From Paramoeba atlantica (lineage: Eukaryota > Discosea): a stretch of 64,000 bases of DNA. The DNA is taken from the NCBI GenBank assembly GCA_977017575.1, contig CDRNVI010000004.1, forward strand, positions 372,001-436,000, read 5' to 3'. Positions 1 to 9,204 of the stretch are shown here, piece by piece; within the stretch, counting starts at the first letter, position 1, and every line of letters starts with the position of its first letter. A program made the position numbers and the translations under genes. The notes under the pieces are model-generated. The model made no database searches and was not told the DNA's origin. It saw only the letters and a list, made by a program, of their open reading frames with translations.

Positions 1-3000
1 AAGATGGTCTTAACAAAAAGATGGTCTTAACAAAAAGATGGTCTTAACAAAAAGATGGTCTTAACAAAAAGATGGTCTTAACAAAAAGATGGTCTTAACA
101 AAAAGATGGTCTTAACAAAAAGATGGTCTTAACAAAAAGATGGTCTTAACAAAAAGATGGTCTTAACAAAAAGATGGTCTTAACAAAAAGATGGTCTTAA
201 CAAAAAGATGGTCTTAACAAAAAGATGGTCTTAACAAAAAGATGGTCTTAACAAAAAGATGGTCTTAACAAAAAGATGGTCTTAACAAAAAGATGGTCTT
301 AACAAAAAGATGGTCTTAACAAAAAGATGGTCTTAACAAAAAGATGGTCTTAACAAAAAGATGGTCTTAACAAAAAGATGGTCTTAACAAAAAGATGGTC
401 TTAACAAAAAGATGGTCTTAACAAAAAGATGGTCTTAACAAAAAGATGGTCTTAACAAAAAGATGGTCTTAACAAAAAGATGGTCTTAACAAAAAGATGG
501 TCTTAACAAAAAGATGGTCTTAACAAAAAGATGGTCTTAACAAAAAGATGGTCTTAACAAAAAGATGGTCTTAACAAAAAGATGGTCTTAACAAAAAGAT
601 GGTCTTAACAAAAAGATGGTCTTAACAAAAAGATGGTCTTAACAAAAAGATGGTCTTAACAAAAAGATGGTCTTAACAAAAAGATGGTCTTAACAAAAAG
701 ATGGTCTTAACAAAAAGATGGTCTTAACAAAAAGATGGTCTTAACAAAAAGATGGTCTTAACAAAAAGATGGTCTTAACAAAAAGATGGTCTTAACAAAA
801 AGATGGTCTTAACAAAAAGATGGTCTTAACAAAAAGATGGTCTTAACAAAAAGATGGTCTTAACAAAAAGATGGTCTTAACAAAAAGATGGTCTTAACAA
901 AAAGATGGTCTTAACAAAAAGATGGTCTTAACAAAAAGATGGTCTTAACAAAAAGATGGTCTTAACAAAAAGATGGTCTTAACAAAAAGATGGTCTTAAC
1001 AAAAAGATGGTCTTAACAAAAAGATGGTCTTAACAAAAAGATGGTCTTAACAAAAAGATGGTCTTAACAAAAAGATGGTCTTAACAAAAAGATGGTCTTA
1101 ACAAAAAGATGGTCTTAACAAAAAGATGGTCTTAACAAAAAGATGGTCTTAACAAAAAGATGGTCTTAACAAAAAGATGGTCTTAACAAAAAGATGGTCT
1201 TAACAAAAAGATGGTCTTAACAAAAAGATGGTCTTAACAAAAAGATGGTCTTAACAAAAAGATGGTCTTAACAAAAAGATGGTCTTAACAAAAAGATGGT
1301 CTTAACAAAAAGATGGTCTTAACAAAAAGATGGTCTTAACAAAAAGATGGTCTTAACAAAAAGATGGTCTTAACAAAAAGATGGTCTTAACAAAAAGATG
1401 GTCTTAACAAAAAGATGGTCTTAACAAAAAGATGGTCTTAACAAAAAGATGGTCTTAACAAAAAGATGGTCTTAACAAAAAGATGGTCTTAACAAAAAGA
1501 TGGTCTTAACAAAAAGATGGTCTTAACAAAAAGATGGTCTTAACAAAAAGATGGTCTTAACAAAAAGATGGTCTTAACAAAAAGATGGTCTTAACAAAAA
1601 GATGGTCTTAACAAAAAGATGGTCTTAACAAAAAGATGGTCTTAACAAAAAGATGGTCTTAACAAAAAGATGGTCTTAACAAAAAGATGGTCTTAACAAA
1701 AAGATGGTCTTAACAAAAAGATGGTCTTAACAAAAAGATGGTCTTAACAAAAAGATGGTCTTAACAAAAAGATGGTCTTAACAAAAAGATGGTCTTAACA
1801 AAAAGATGGTCTTAACAAAAAGATGGTCTTAACAAAAAGATGGTCTTAACAAAAAGATGGTCTTAACAAAAAGATGGTCTTAACAAAAAGATGGTCTTAA
1901 CAAAAAGATGGTCTTAACAAAAAGATGGTCTTAACAAAAAGATGGTCTTAACAAAAAGATGGTCTTAACAAAAAGATGGTCTTAACAAAAAGATGGTCTT
2001 AACAAAAAGATGGTCTTAACAAAAAGATGGTCTTAACAAAAAGATGGTCTTAACAAAAAGATGGTCTTAACAAAAAGATGGTCTTAACAAAAAGATGGTC
2101 TTAACAAAAAGATGGTCTTAACAAAAAGATGGTCTTAACAAAAAGATGGTCTTAACAAAAAGATGGTCTTAACAAAAAGATGGTCTTAACAAAAAGATGG
2201 TCTTAACAAAAAGATGGTCTTAACAAAAAGATGGTCTTAACAAAAAGATGGTCTTAACAAAAAGATGGTCTTAACAAAAAGATGGTCTTAACAAAAAGAT
2301 GGTCTTAACAAAAAGATGGTCTTAACAAAAAGATGGTCTTAACAAAAAGATGGTCTTAACAAAAAGATGGTCTTAACAAAAAGATGGTCTTAACAAAAAG
2401 ATGGTCTTAACAAAAAGATGGTCTTAACAAAAAGATGGTCTTAACAAAAAGATGGTCTTAACAAAAAGATGGTCTTAACAAAAAGATGGTCTTAACAAAA
2501 AGATGGTCTTAACAAAAAGATGGTCTTAACAAAAAGATGGTCTTAACAAAAAGATGGTCTTAACAAAAAGATGGTCTTAACAAAAAGATGGTCTTAACAA
2601 AAAGATGGTCTTAACAAAAAGATGGTCTTAACAAAAAGATGGTCTTAACAAAAAGATGGTCTTAACAAAAAGATGGTCTTAACAAAAAGATGGTCTTAAC
2701 AAAAAGATGGTCTTAACAAAAAGATGGTCTTAACAAAAAGATGGTCTTAACAAAAAGATGGTCTTAACAAAAAGATGGTCTTAACAAAAAGATGGTCTTA
2801 ACAAAAAGATGGTCTTAACAAAAAGATGGTCTTAACAAAAAGATGGTCTTAACAAAAAGATGGTCTTAACAAAAAGATGGTCTTAACAAAAAGATGGTCT
2901 TAACAAAAAGATGGTCTTAACAAAAAGATGGTCTTAACAAAAAGATGGTCTTAACAAAAAGATGGTCTTAACAAAAAGATGGTCTTAACAAAAAGATGGT

Positions 3001-4194
3001 CTTAACAAAAAGATGGTCTTAACAAAAAGATGGTCTTAACAAAAAGATGGTCTTAACAAAAAGATGGTCTTAACAAAAAGATGGTCTTAACAAAAAGATG
3101 GTCTTAACAAAAAGATGGTCTTAACAAAAAGATGGTCTTAACAAAAAGATGGTCTTAACAAAAAGATGGTCTTAACAAAAAGATGGTCTTAACAAAAAGA
3201 TGGTCTTAACAAAAAGATGGTCTTAACAAAAAGATGGTCTTAACAAAAAGATGGTCTTAACAAAAAGATGGTCTTAACAAAAAGATGGTCTTAACAAAAA
3301 GATGGTCTTAACAAAAAGATGGTCTTAACAAAAAGATGGTCTTAACAAAAAGATGGTCTTAACAAAAAGATGGTCTTAACAAAAAGATGGTCTTAACAAA
3401 AAGATGGTCTTAACAAAAAGATGGTCTTAACAAAAAGATGGTCTTAACAAAAAGATGGTCTTAACAAAAAGATGGTCTTAACAAAAAGATGGTCTTAACA
3501 AAAAGATGGTCTTAACAAAAAGATGGTCTTAACAAAAAGATGGTCTTAACAAAAAGATGGTCTTAACAAAAAGATGGTCTTAACAAAAAGATGGTCTTAA
3601 CAAAAAGATGGTCTTAACAAAAAGATGGTCTTAACAAAAAGATGGTCTTAACAAAAAGATGGTCTTAACAAAAAGATGGTCTTAACAAAAAGATGGTCTT
3701 AACAAAAAGATGGTCTTAACAAAAAGATGGTCTTAACAAAAGATGGTCTTAACAAAAAGATGGTCTTAACAAAAAGATGGTCTTAACAAAAAGATGGTCT
3801 TAACAAAAAGATGGTCTTAACAAAAAGATGGTCTTAACAAAAAGATGGTCTTAACAAAAAGATGGTCTTAACAAAAAGATGGTCTTAACAAAAAGATGGT
3901 CTTAACAAAAAGATGGTCTTAACAAAAAGATGGTCTTAACAAAAAGATGGTCTTAACAAAAAGATGGTCTTAACAAAAAGATGGTCTTAACAAAAAGATG
4001 GTCTTAACAAAAAGATGGTCTTAACAAAAAGATGGTCTTAACAAAAAGATGGTCTTAACAAAAAGATGGTCTTAACAAAAAGATGGTCTTAACAAAAAGA
4101 TGGTCTTAACAAAAAGATGGTCTTAACAAAAGATGGTCTTAACAAAAAGATGGTCTTAACAAAAGATGGTCTTAACAAAAAGATGGTCTTAACA
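1..4194. repeat. 17-bp tandem satellite, left block
   Basis: Unbroken head-to-tail array of the 17-bp unit AAAAAGATGGTCTTAAC, about 246 copies, nearly all identical. A few units are 16 bp, having lost one A (near 3737, 4127 and 4157). It starts before the window and stops at 4194 at the edge of YR1, resuming in phase at 9205. No coding potential: a 17-bp unit rotates all frames. Homogeneity suggests recent amplification; the chromosomal role is unknown. Confidence 0.98.
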
Positions 4195-4858
4195 GAATTG
4201 CTCATCAGAATATAATTTTAATAAACAAATAATTAATTTGTAATCACTAAATATAATTTATCAAATACGAGGCACCCAAATACCTGTGTTTTGAACGTTA
4301 CTATAAATAAAATTATTTGATGAATATAGTACTAAAGGACGTCCTTATAAAAACAATCTTCACCTCTCTCTCTCTTGCGAATGGGTAGTTCCCCGGCGGG
4401 GAGTGGTTCGGGGGATGGCGGGTGGGGCAACTTTCCTTTTGCGAAAATAGAGAAAAGCTACTAGTGTAATAATAAAGTATAGTACTGTATAATTGATAAT
4501 CTACAAATATACATGGTTCCCCCCAGAGGGGGCAATGTCACACTGAAATCAGATCATAATATTAAATATCATGTGCCCCGTAGGGCCACGGTCAGATCTC
4601 ATACAGAATCAAAAGTATCTTCTTTGATCAATTCTTTCCGTAAACTATAAGAATTGCTCATCAGAATATAATTTTAATAAACAAATAATTAATTTGTAAT
4701 CACTAAATATAATTTATCAAATACGAGGCACCCAAATACCTGTGTTTTGAACGTTACTATAAATAAAATTATTTGATGAATATAGTACTAAAGGACGTCC
4801 TTATAAAAACAATCTTCACCTCTCTCTCTCTTGCGAATGGGTAGTTCCCCGGCGGGGA
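4195..4858 (-). repeat. YR1 right-end split direct repeats B1-A2-B2
   Basis: Positions 4195-4402 (B2) and 4651-4858 (B1) are a 208-bp direct repeat beginning GAATTGCTCATCAG on the plus strand. Between them 4427-4650 (A2) repeats 8981-9204 (A1). Read on the minus strand A begins TTATAGTTTACGG, similar to the A starts of YR2 (AATAGTTCACG) and YR3 (GATAGTTTACG). A2 carries the hairpin GTGCCCCGTAGGGCCAC at 4573-4589. Confidence 0.93.
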
Positions 4859-5049
4859 CCACCCACTCGCCAGTTCTCACAATCACCCACACGCTAGTAA
4901 TGTGGCGAAACCCCCAGGTCGCCTACTACCTGAGAGCCCCCCTCATCACCTCGTACTCTCACTCACACATTGCCCAATCCTCACATCAACATACATCCCA
5001 TACATATCAAAATCGCTCGAATATCCGTTCTTCCTGGTTATTGATTGTA
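4859..5049 (-). other. YR1 3' untranslated stretch
   Basis: About 190 bp between the end of the RT/RNase H frame and B1, rich in CA/TC on the plus strand. The plus-strand open frames here are chance. Confidence 0.6.
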
Positions 5050-7872
5050 TCAATGCTTTTTCTCTTCACACATTCTGCTATATGGATCTGCAGGATTTTC
5101 TTTTGATGCAATATATTCTGCCTGTACTGCAATTCCTTGACGATTCAAATATTTCAACAAACCATACAACTCCGAAGTAATGCCATCAGATCCTGACACT
5201 TTCCTATTGATCGCTGCTAAACAGGATGTATTGTCAACAAATAAATCTACGCATGTATCTCGCTGAAAGTGATGCCCGTACTTCTCAAACGCCAAACGTA
5301 CTGCCCGAGCTTCGGCTCGATTCACTTCGTACTTGAAACCCTCCGGCCAGGAGGCTCCGGTACATAAAACTTTCCCATAGTCGAGGTAAAGCACCGCCCC
5401 CCACCCGGTGGACGACGCATCGGTAAATAGAACGTGCTGATGTGGTACTGTATCAGGGTGTCGGACCGGGTCCACTGGAGAACAATAGATCAAGGAATCG
5501 CGCCACTCGGTCAACTTCACTCGCACTCGTAATGGTAAAGGTACGACAGTATCCAATAGGCAAGGATCGCGATTTAAATGATTGATTCGTCGTCGGACAA
5601 TTTTCAAGAATAGATGATATTGGGGAATCGGTATGCCCATGATTGCCGAAGCAAAAATGAGCCTCCCAACACCGGCCTCCAGCCCAGAGTATGTGGTATG
5701 CATGTAGTTATCATTCTGAAGTCTTCGCGTTATCTTGGGTCCCAATGCAACTTTCCCTGATCGGTGGTGATAATTGACTCCATTGAATGTGTAGTTCTGC
5801 AAAGGTGGCACCCCAAGCTCCTTAAAACGGGCGTTAACTTGCTGCGCCCGTCGATCTATAAACGCGGCATATTCCTGTGTATTTTTGTCACTAGAAGCGT
5901 AACGAATGCCGTCGATATACACATCCAGACCATTGTGGGCAAACGCCGATTTCTTATTACAGTAAGCTGGATCTCCCGCTATTGTCGCGGTTAACGAGTG
6001 CATCAACTCAGGGGCACACCGGTGTCCCATCGGCATCACATTCATTTCATATACTTGCCCACTGCGGTCCAAAAATCTGAACTTCGCCCTACTTTCGGAT
6101 GGAATCGCGACCTGAAAAAAACCGCATGCCAGATCACGCTTTACCGCCGAGTCCTGTCGGGCTCGATGGAGATAATAGGCTGCATGTTTTACCGGTACTT
6201 GTGGCTCATAAACCTCCTTAATCCGCGCGTTGTCATCCCGGGTCCATGCTATAAACCGCCGGCGTTCTGTCTCGTCGTCAGCAGGCTCGACAACCGTGAA
6301 TGGTATCACCCATTCCATCGTTGGGCGACGCTGTGCTTCCTCTGTGTTGACGTGTGACACAAATCCTGCGTCCACCAGCTGGGTTATATCCTTGTCGTGC
6401 AATAATGATTTACACGCCGGTGTTTTACTCGGAGTGTTTGGTAACCGAGTTAAAATTTTCCATGTCTCCTGGAAGCGCTCACGTGCTTTTTGGTTCATTA
6501 ACAGTTTAAGTCGCTCGACCTCCATCTGTGGAATATTTAGCTTCACATGCAAGGGCAACTTCCAATCCCCCTCCTGTGCCACCTTAGAGGTCCTCCTCGA
6601 TCTCGTTATTGTGTGCTTTACCTTCTCGTGTGGTATATCTTCCAAAAACTTGCTAAAAATAACCTCGGGGCTCACAGTATCTGTAGTTTTGACGTGGCCT
6701 TCTGGGTACCAAGCGCCAAGGCGGTAGTGACTGGGTCCGCATTGTACCGCAGGAGGGACTCCAGGGATTGGTGCTTTGCGAGATGTTGCACCTCGTCGAG
6801 TCGGATTGTCCCGTTGGCTACCTCTGTGAAAAGGTGTGTGATTGCGCCCCTCTTCGCCGAATGCGTGCCGTACCCCGCCCCTAACCGCTCTCGAATGCGG
6901 GCGTCGACCTCCGTCACCGTTGATCTGGACATTGGCTGGTGCTGTCCCAACTGACTGATGTACGCGTGAAGGGTAGCGGTTCCGGGGCCCTCGATCACCG
7001 TGTACATGGAGGGTCGGTATGGGTTGAACCTGGAAGTCTTTGTTTTTCGCCCCCACCAAATCACTATTCTTAACGGCGTTAATTCGCGAAATTGTTCCTT
7101 CGTCAAACTTGCAGTCTCTGTCCACCGGCTGGCTGCTTTCCAACAAAGCATCAAGGTATGTCTTTCGCTGCATGGGAGATGGTGCCATAACTGGTTCAGT
7201 AACGTGGGTGTCAAAGGAGCCATCTGGCGTACTGGCTCCGTGGCCCCTTCTGCCATCAGTGATTTTACATAAAATTTTAGAGGATTCGTTTCCAGGCCTG
7301 CGAGGCTTAATATAGAAGCGAGGCTGCGTGCGTACGTGAGCTTGCCCTGTACTCTGATGTTCATCGTCGCCACAAAAGTTACTGCATGTATCGCGGTAAT
7401 TTCGATTGCCTTCCAATTGCAAAAGGCGGTTAGTCTTTCCCACAACCTCGCCCTGCTTTTCCAGGTTGCGTTGCTCCACATCTCGGACATCCCATCTAGT
7501 GCTACACGGACCTCTTCCGTCACGTGAGTAATTCCCATTAATAACTTCATCAACTTCATCCTTACTGGCGTAGTATCCACACTTAACATTCCTCCGTACA
7601 AACTCCCAGATCTTATCAATCTCCCTTTCAAGTCGCCTGCACTTGGTACATTCACCGTCTGCTTTTCCGTTTGTAACCTTCTCTCCCTCCTCCTTTTCTT
7701 TGCAACTTGCATATTCGACACACTTTTCCCCTTGAATATAATAACACTGGCCGTTAGGGTGGGGCTTTTTCATAAGCTCTTGCTGCTCCCGGCAGGGCCA
7801 GCCACCCGCGAACGAAAATCCCGCTTTGGACAGTTTTTCCATACATGATCGGGTGAACGGCACCCAAAACAC
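5050..7872 (-). CDS. YR1 reverse transcriptase/RNase H polyprotein
   Basis: Open frame of 940 codons, but the first available codon at 7872 is GTG and the first ~400 codons overlap the recombinase gene in another frame. Recognisable RT starts near codon 400. Visible blocks are WVIPFTVVEP, RRFIAWTRDDN, VKRDLACGFFQVAIP (motif A region), EMNVMPMGHRCAPELMHS (motif B region) and DVYIDGIRYA (motif C position). RNase H follows with FTDASSTGWGA, NRAEARAVRL, LFVDNTSC and NPADPYSRM, giving the D-E-D-D set. The enzyme copies the element RNA and removes it from the hybrid. The same architecture recurs in YR2 and YR3. The true start is unresolved and may depend on the overlapping upstream gene. Confidence 0.88.
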   Translation of the reverse strand: MFWVPFTRSCMEKLSKAGFSFAGGWPCREQQELMKKPHPNGQCYYIQGEKCVEYASCKEKEEGEKVTNGKADGECTKCRRLEREIDKIWEFVRRNVKCGYYASKDEVDEVINGNYSRDGRGPCSTRWDVRDVEQRNLEKQGEVVGKTNRLLQLEGNRNYRDTCSNFCGDDEHQSTGQAHVRTQPRFYIKPRRPGNESSKILCKITDGRRGHGASTPDGSFDTHVTEPVMAPSPMQRKTYLDALLESSQPVDRDCKFDEGTISRINAVKNSDLVGAKNKDFQVQPIPTLHVHGDRGPRNRYPSRVHQSVGTAPANVQINGDGGRRPHSRAVRGGVRHAFGEEGRNHTPFHRGSQRDNPTRRGATSRKAPIPGVPPAVQCGPSHYRLGAWYPEGHVKTTDTVSPEVIFSKFLEDIPHEKVKHTITRSRRTSKVAQEGDWKLPLHVKLNIPQMEVERLKLLMNQKARERFQETWKILTRLPNTPSKTPACKSLLHDKDITQLVDAGFVSHVNTEEAQRRPTMEWVIPFTVVEPADDETERRRFIAWTRDDNARIKEVYEPQVPVKHAAYYLHRARQDSAVKRDLACGFFQVAIPSESRAKFRFLDRSGQVYEMNVMPMGHRCAPELMHSLTATIAGDPAYCNKKSAFAHNGLDVYIDGIRYASSDKNTQEYAAFIDRRAQQVNARFKELGVPPLQNYTFNGVNYHHRSGKVALGPKITRRLQNDNYMHTTYSGLEAGVGRLIFASAIMGIPIPQYHLFLKIVRRRINHLNRDPCLLDTVVPLPLRVRVKLTEWRDSLIYCSPVDPVRHPDTVPHQHVLFTDASSTGWGAVLYLDYGKVLCTGASWPEGFKYEVNRAEARAVRLAFEKYGHHFQRDTCVDLFVDNTSCLAAINRKVSGSDGITSELYGLLKYLNRQGIAVQAEYIASKENPADPYSRMCEEKKH
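6672..7712 (-). CDS. YR1 tyrosine recombinase
   Basis: The frame is open from 7721; the first ATG is at 7712. About 346 residues with a basic N-terminus, a SAM-like core-binding region (MWSNATWKSRARLWERL, then YARSLASILSLAGLETNPLK), and a C-terminal catalytic domain with AASRWTETASL (first Arg), GTHSAKRGAITHLF (His box) and SLLRYNADPVTTALALG (Tyr). This fits YRs of DIRS/PAT/Ngaro elements, which insert a circular DNA intermediate without target duplication. It lies entirely inside the RT/RNase H frame and shares frame with gag just upstream, so its expression route is unclear. Confidence 0.85.
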   Translation of the reverse strand: MQVAKKRRRERRLQTEKQTVNVPSAGDLKGRLIRSGSLYGGMLSVDTTPVRMKLMKLLMGITHVTEEVRVALDGMSEMWSNATWKSRARLWERLTAFCNWKAIEITAIHAVTFVATMNIRVQGKLTYARSLASILSLAGLETNPLKFYVKSLMAEGATEPVRQMAPLTPTLLNQLWHHLPCSERHTLMLCWKAASRWTETASLTKEQFRELTPLRIVIWWGRKTKTSRFNPYRPSMYTVIEGPGTATLHAYISQLGQHQPMSRSTVTEVDARIRERLGAGYGTHSAKRGAITHLFTEVANGTIRLDEVQHLAKHQSLESLLRYNADPVTTALALGTQKATSKLQIL

Positions 7873-8963
7873 AGCATTCCCGGTCTTCGGTATGGCGCAG
7901 GCGCGCGAGCTGGTGTGACGTGCGGAGTAAAATAACGCTGCGATCCTTGAGGTACATACGTGGCGTATGCTCGAGATAAACGTTTTTCTCTTTCGGCCAG
8001 CTGATCACTCACGTGGTGGTAAAATTTATCGTTGGGACGCACGTCTTTTTGCATTTTCTCATGTACTAGCTCCACGTCCACGCGACGCGCACGCCAGTAC
8101 GCGTCACGTAGCGATTGGATAATTGCTCGGCCCATCTCAAGAAAAGTACTCTGGTTCCACCCGGGCGTTTGTCGAGCCAGAATAATCCACTTGCAGAAAA
8201 TTCCATTAAAATTACGCTCTTGCTGTTTTACGAAAGTACGATCTTGGAAGTACTGGTTAACTCGTAATCCAAACTCAGGTGCATCACGCAGTTCACGTAT
8301 TAAATCCCTCGTTCGAAACCCACCCTCATCGAGAGACATAATCCACGGCTCAAATGTAATGGGCTCATAGGGATCCAGGGCGTTCGGGTCGAGAACCAAC
8401 GGGGATGCATCTGTCGAAAATATCACTTCCGCAGGTTCCTCATTAACACGAGTTTCATCGAGCGCGTTCATTTGCCGTACAGGTCGGCGCCCTTGTGTCG
8501 GTAACATCGCAGAGGGTACAGTTGGTTGAGTTCCTGGCGTGGTCGAAGGTTGTGTCGGATCTCCTGCTGTCTGTGGCCCCCCCTGGGCTGTCCCTCCCCT
8601 CGTCTCGGTCTGTGGAACCTCCCCTGGAAAATGGTGGATTTTTACCTGATAATAATTCAGTTCCGCATGAGGAAAAGGATACTCTTTCGTGGGTTCATCT
8701 TCCCACACGGCCCATAACTCCAAACCTTCCTGACGAACTTTTCCGTACACTGCTTTTATTGATTCATTGGGCTCGTCCTTGCGGCGAAAAAAAGCTTGCA
8801 CTGACACCGCCGGCTTGTCGGCCGGTGCCAAAAGAAGTCTCTCCCGGATCACTGCACATACATTGGTCAGATCGTGCGTCGTAAGCGGCTCGGTAGGCGC
8901 GAGCGGCTCCGTCACAGGAGAGGAACGTCGGGAGCTCCGTAAGCTCCGCGTCGAAGGATTCAT
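7770..8963 (-). CDS. YR1 Gag-like nucleocapsid protein
   Basis: I place the start at the ATG at 8963 (MNPSTRSLRSS); the frame is open to 8984 but only through a TTG. About 397 residues: a Ser/Arg/Pro-rich N-terminus, a central domain with FRTRDLIRELRDAPEFGLRV and SLRDAYWRARRVDVELV, and a C-terminal CCHC knuckle CFGCRSPDHVWKNC. YR2 and YR3 carry the same central block (PRELIRELR-APQLGVRFN, HYWAA) and knuckle, so this is the conserved Gag of the lineage, expected to bind element RNA. Confidence 0.85.
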   Translation of the reverse strand: MNPSTRSLRSSRRSSPVTEPLAPTEPLTTHDLTNVCAVIRERLLLAPADKPAVSVQAFFRRKDEPNESIKAVYGKVRQEGLELWAVWEDEPTKEYPFPHAELNYYQVKIHHFPGEVPQTETRGGTAQGGPQTAGDPTQPSTTPGTQPTVPSAMLPTQGRRPVRQMNALDETRVNEEPAEVIFSTDASPLVLDPNALDPYEPITFEPWIMSLDEGGFRTRDLIRELRDAPEFGLRVNQYFQDRTFVKQQERNFNGIFCKWIILARQTPGWNQSTFLEMGRAIIQSLRDAYWRARRVDVELVHEKMQKDVRPNDKFYHHVSDQLAEREKRLSRAYATYVPQGSQRYFTPHVTPARAPAPYRRPGMLCFGCRSPDHVWKNCPKRDFRSRVAGPAGSSKSL

Positions 8964-8980
8964 AGTTGCGAGTTCTGATC

Positions 8981-9204
8981 GCAACTTTCCTTTTGCGAAA
9001 ATAGAGAAAAGCTACTAGTGTAATAATAAAGTATAGTACTGTATAATTGATAATCTACAAATATACATGGTTCCCCCCAGAGGGGGCAATTTCACACTGA
9101 AATCAGATCATAATATTAAATATCATGTGCCCCGTAGGGCCACGGTCAGATCTCATACAGAATCAAAAGTATCTTCTTTGATCAATTCTTTCCGTAAACT
9201 ATAA
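8981..9204 (-). repeat. YR1 left terminal repeat A1
   Basis: 224-bp copy of A2 (4427-4650) with one difference seen. On the minus strand it forms the 5' end of YR1, ending 17 bp before the gag ATG, and so likely holds the promoter and 5' leader. It has the conserved hairpin at 9127-9143 (stem GCCC/GGGC, loop UACG on the element's strand). Confidence 0.92.

Larger units (their letters stand above)
4195..9204 (-). mobile_element. YR1: DIRS-order tyrosine-recombinase retrotransposon (VIPER/TATE-like)
   Basis: Virus-like fossil element of 5.0 kb that looks whole. On the minus strand the order is A1 (9204-8981), gag, tyrosine recombinase, RT/RNase H, B1 (4858-4651), A2 (4650-4427), B2 (4402-4195): the split-direct-repeat plan of PAT/Ngaro-type YR retrotransposons. 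Kinetoplastid members of this order are VIPER and TATE; assignment to either is inferred. A1 and A2 differ at about 1 of 224 positions, so the insertion is young. It sits inside a satellite unit with no target duplication: joining 4194 to 9205 restores a perfect 17-bp unit, as expected for recombinase-mediated integration. Confidence 0.9.

Noticed and set aside
1-4194. CRISPR array or telomere
   Set aside because: The 17-bp units abut with no spacers, and the unit is not a TTAGGG-type repeat; the array continues for about 15 kb on both sides of YR1.
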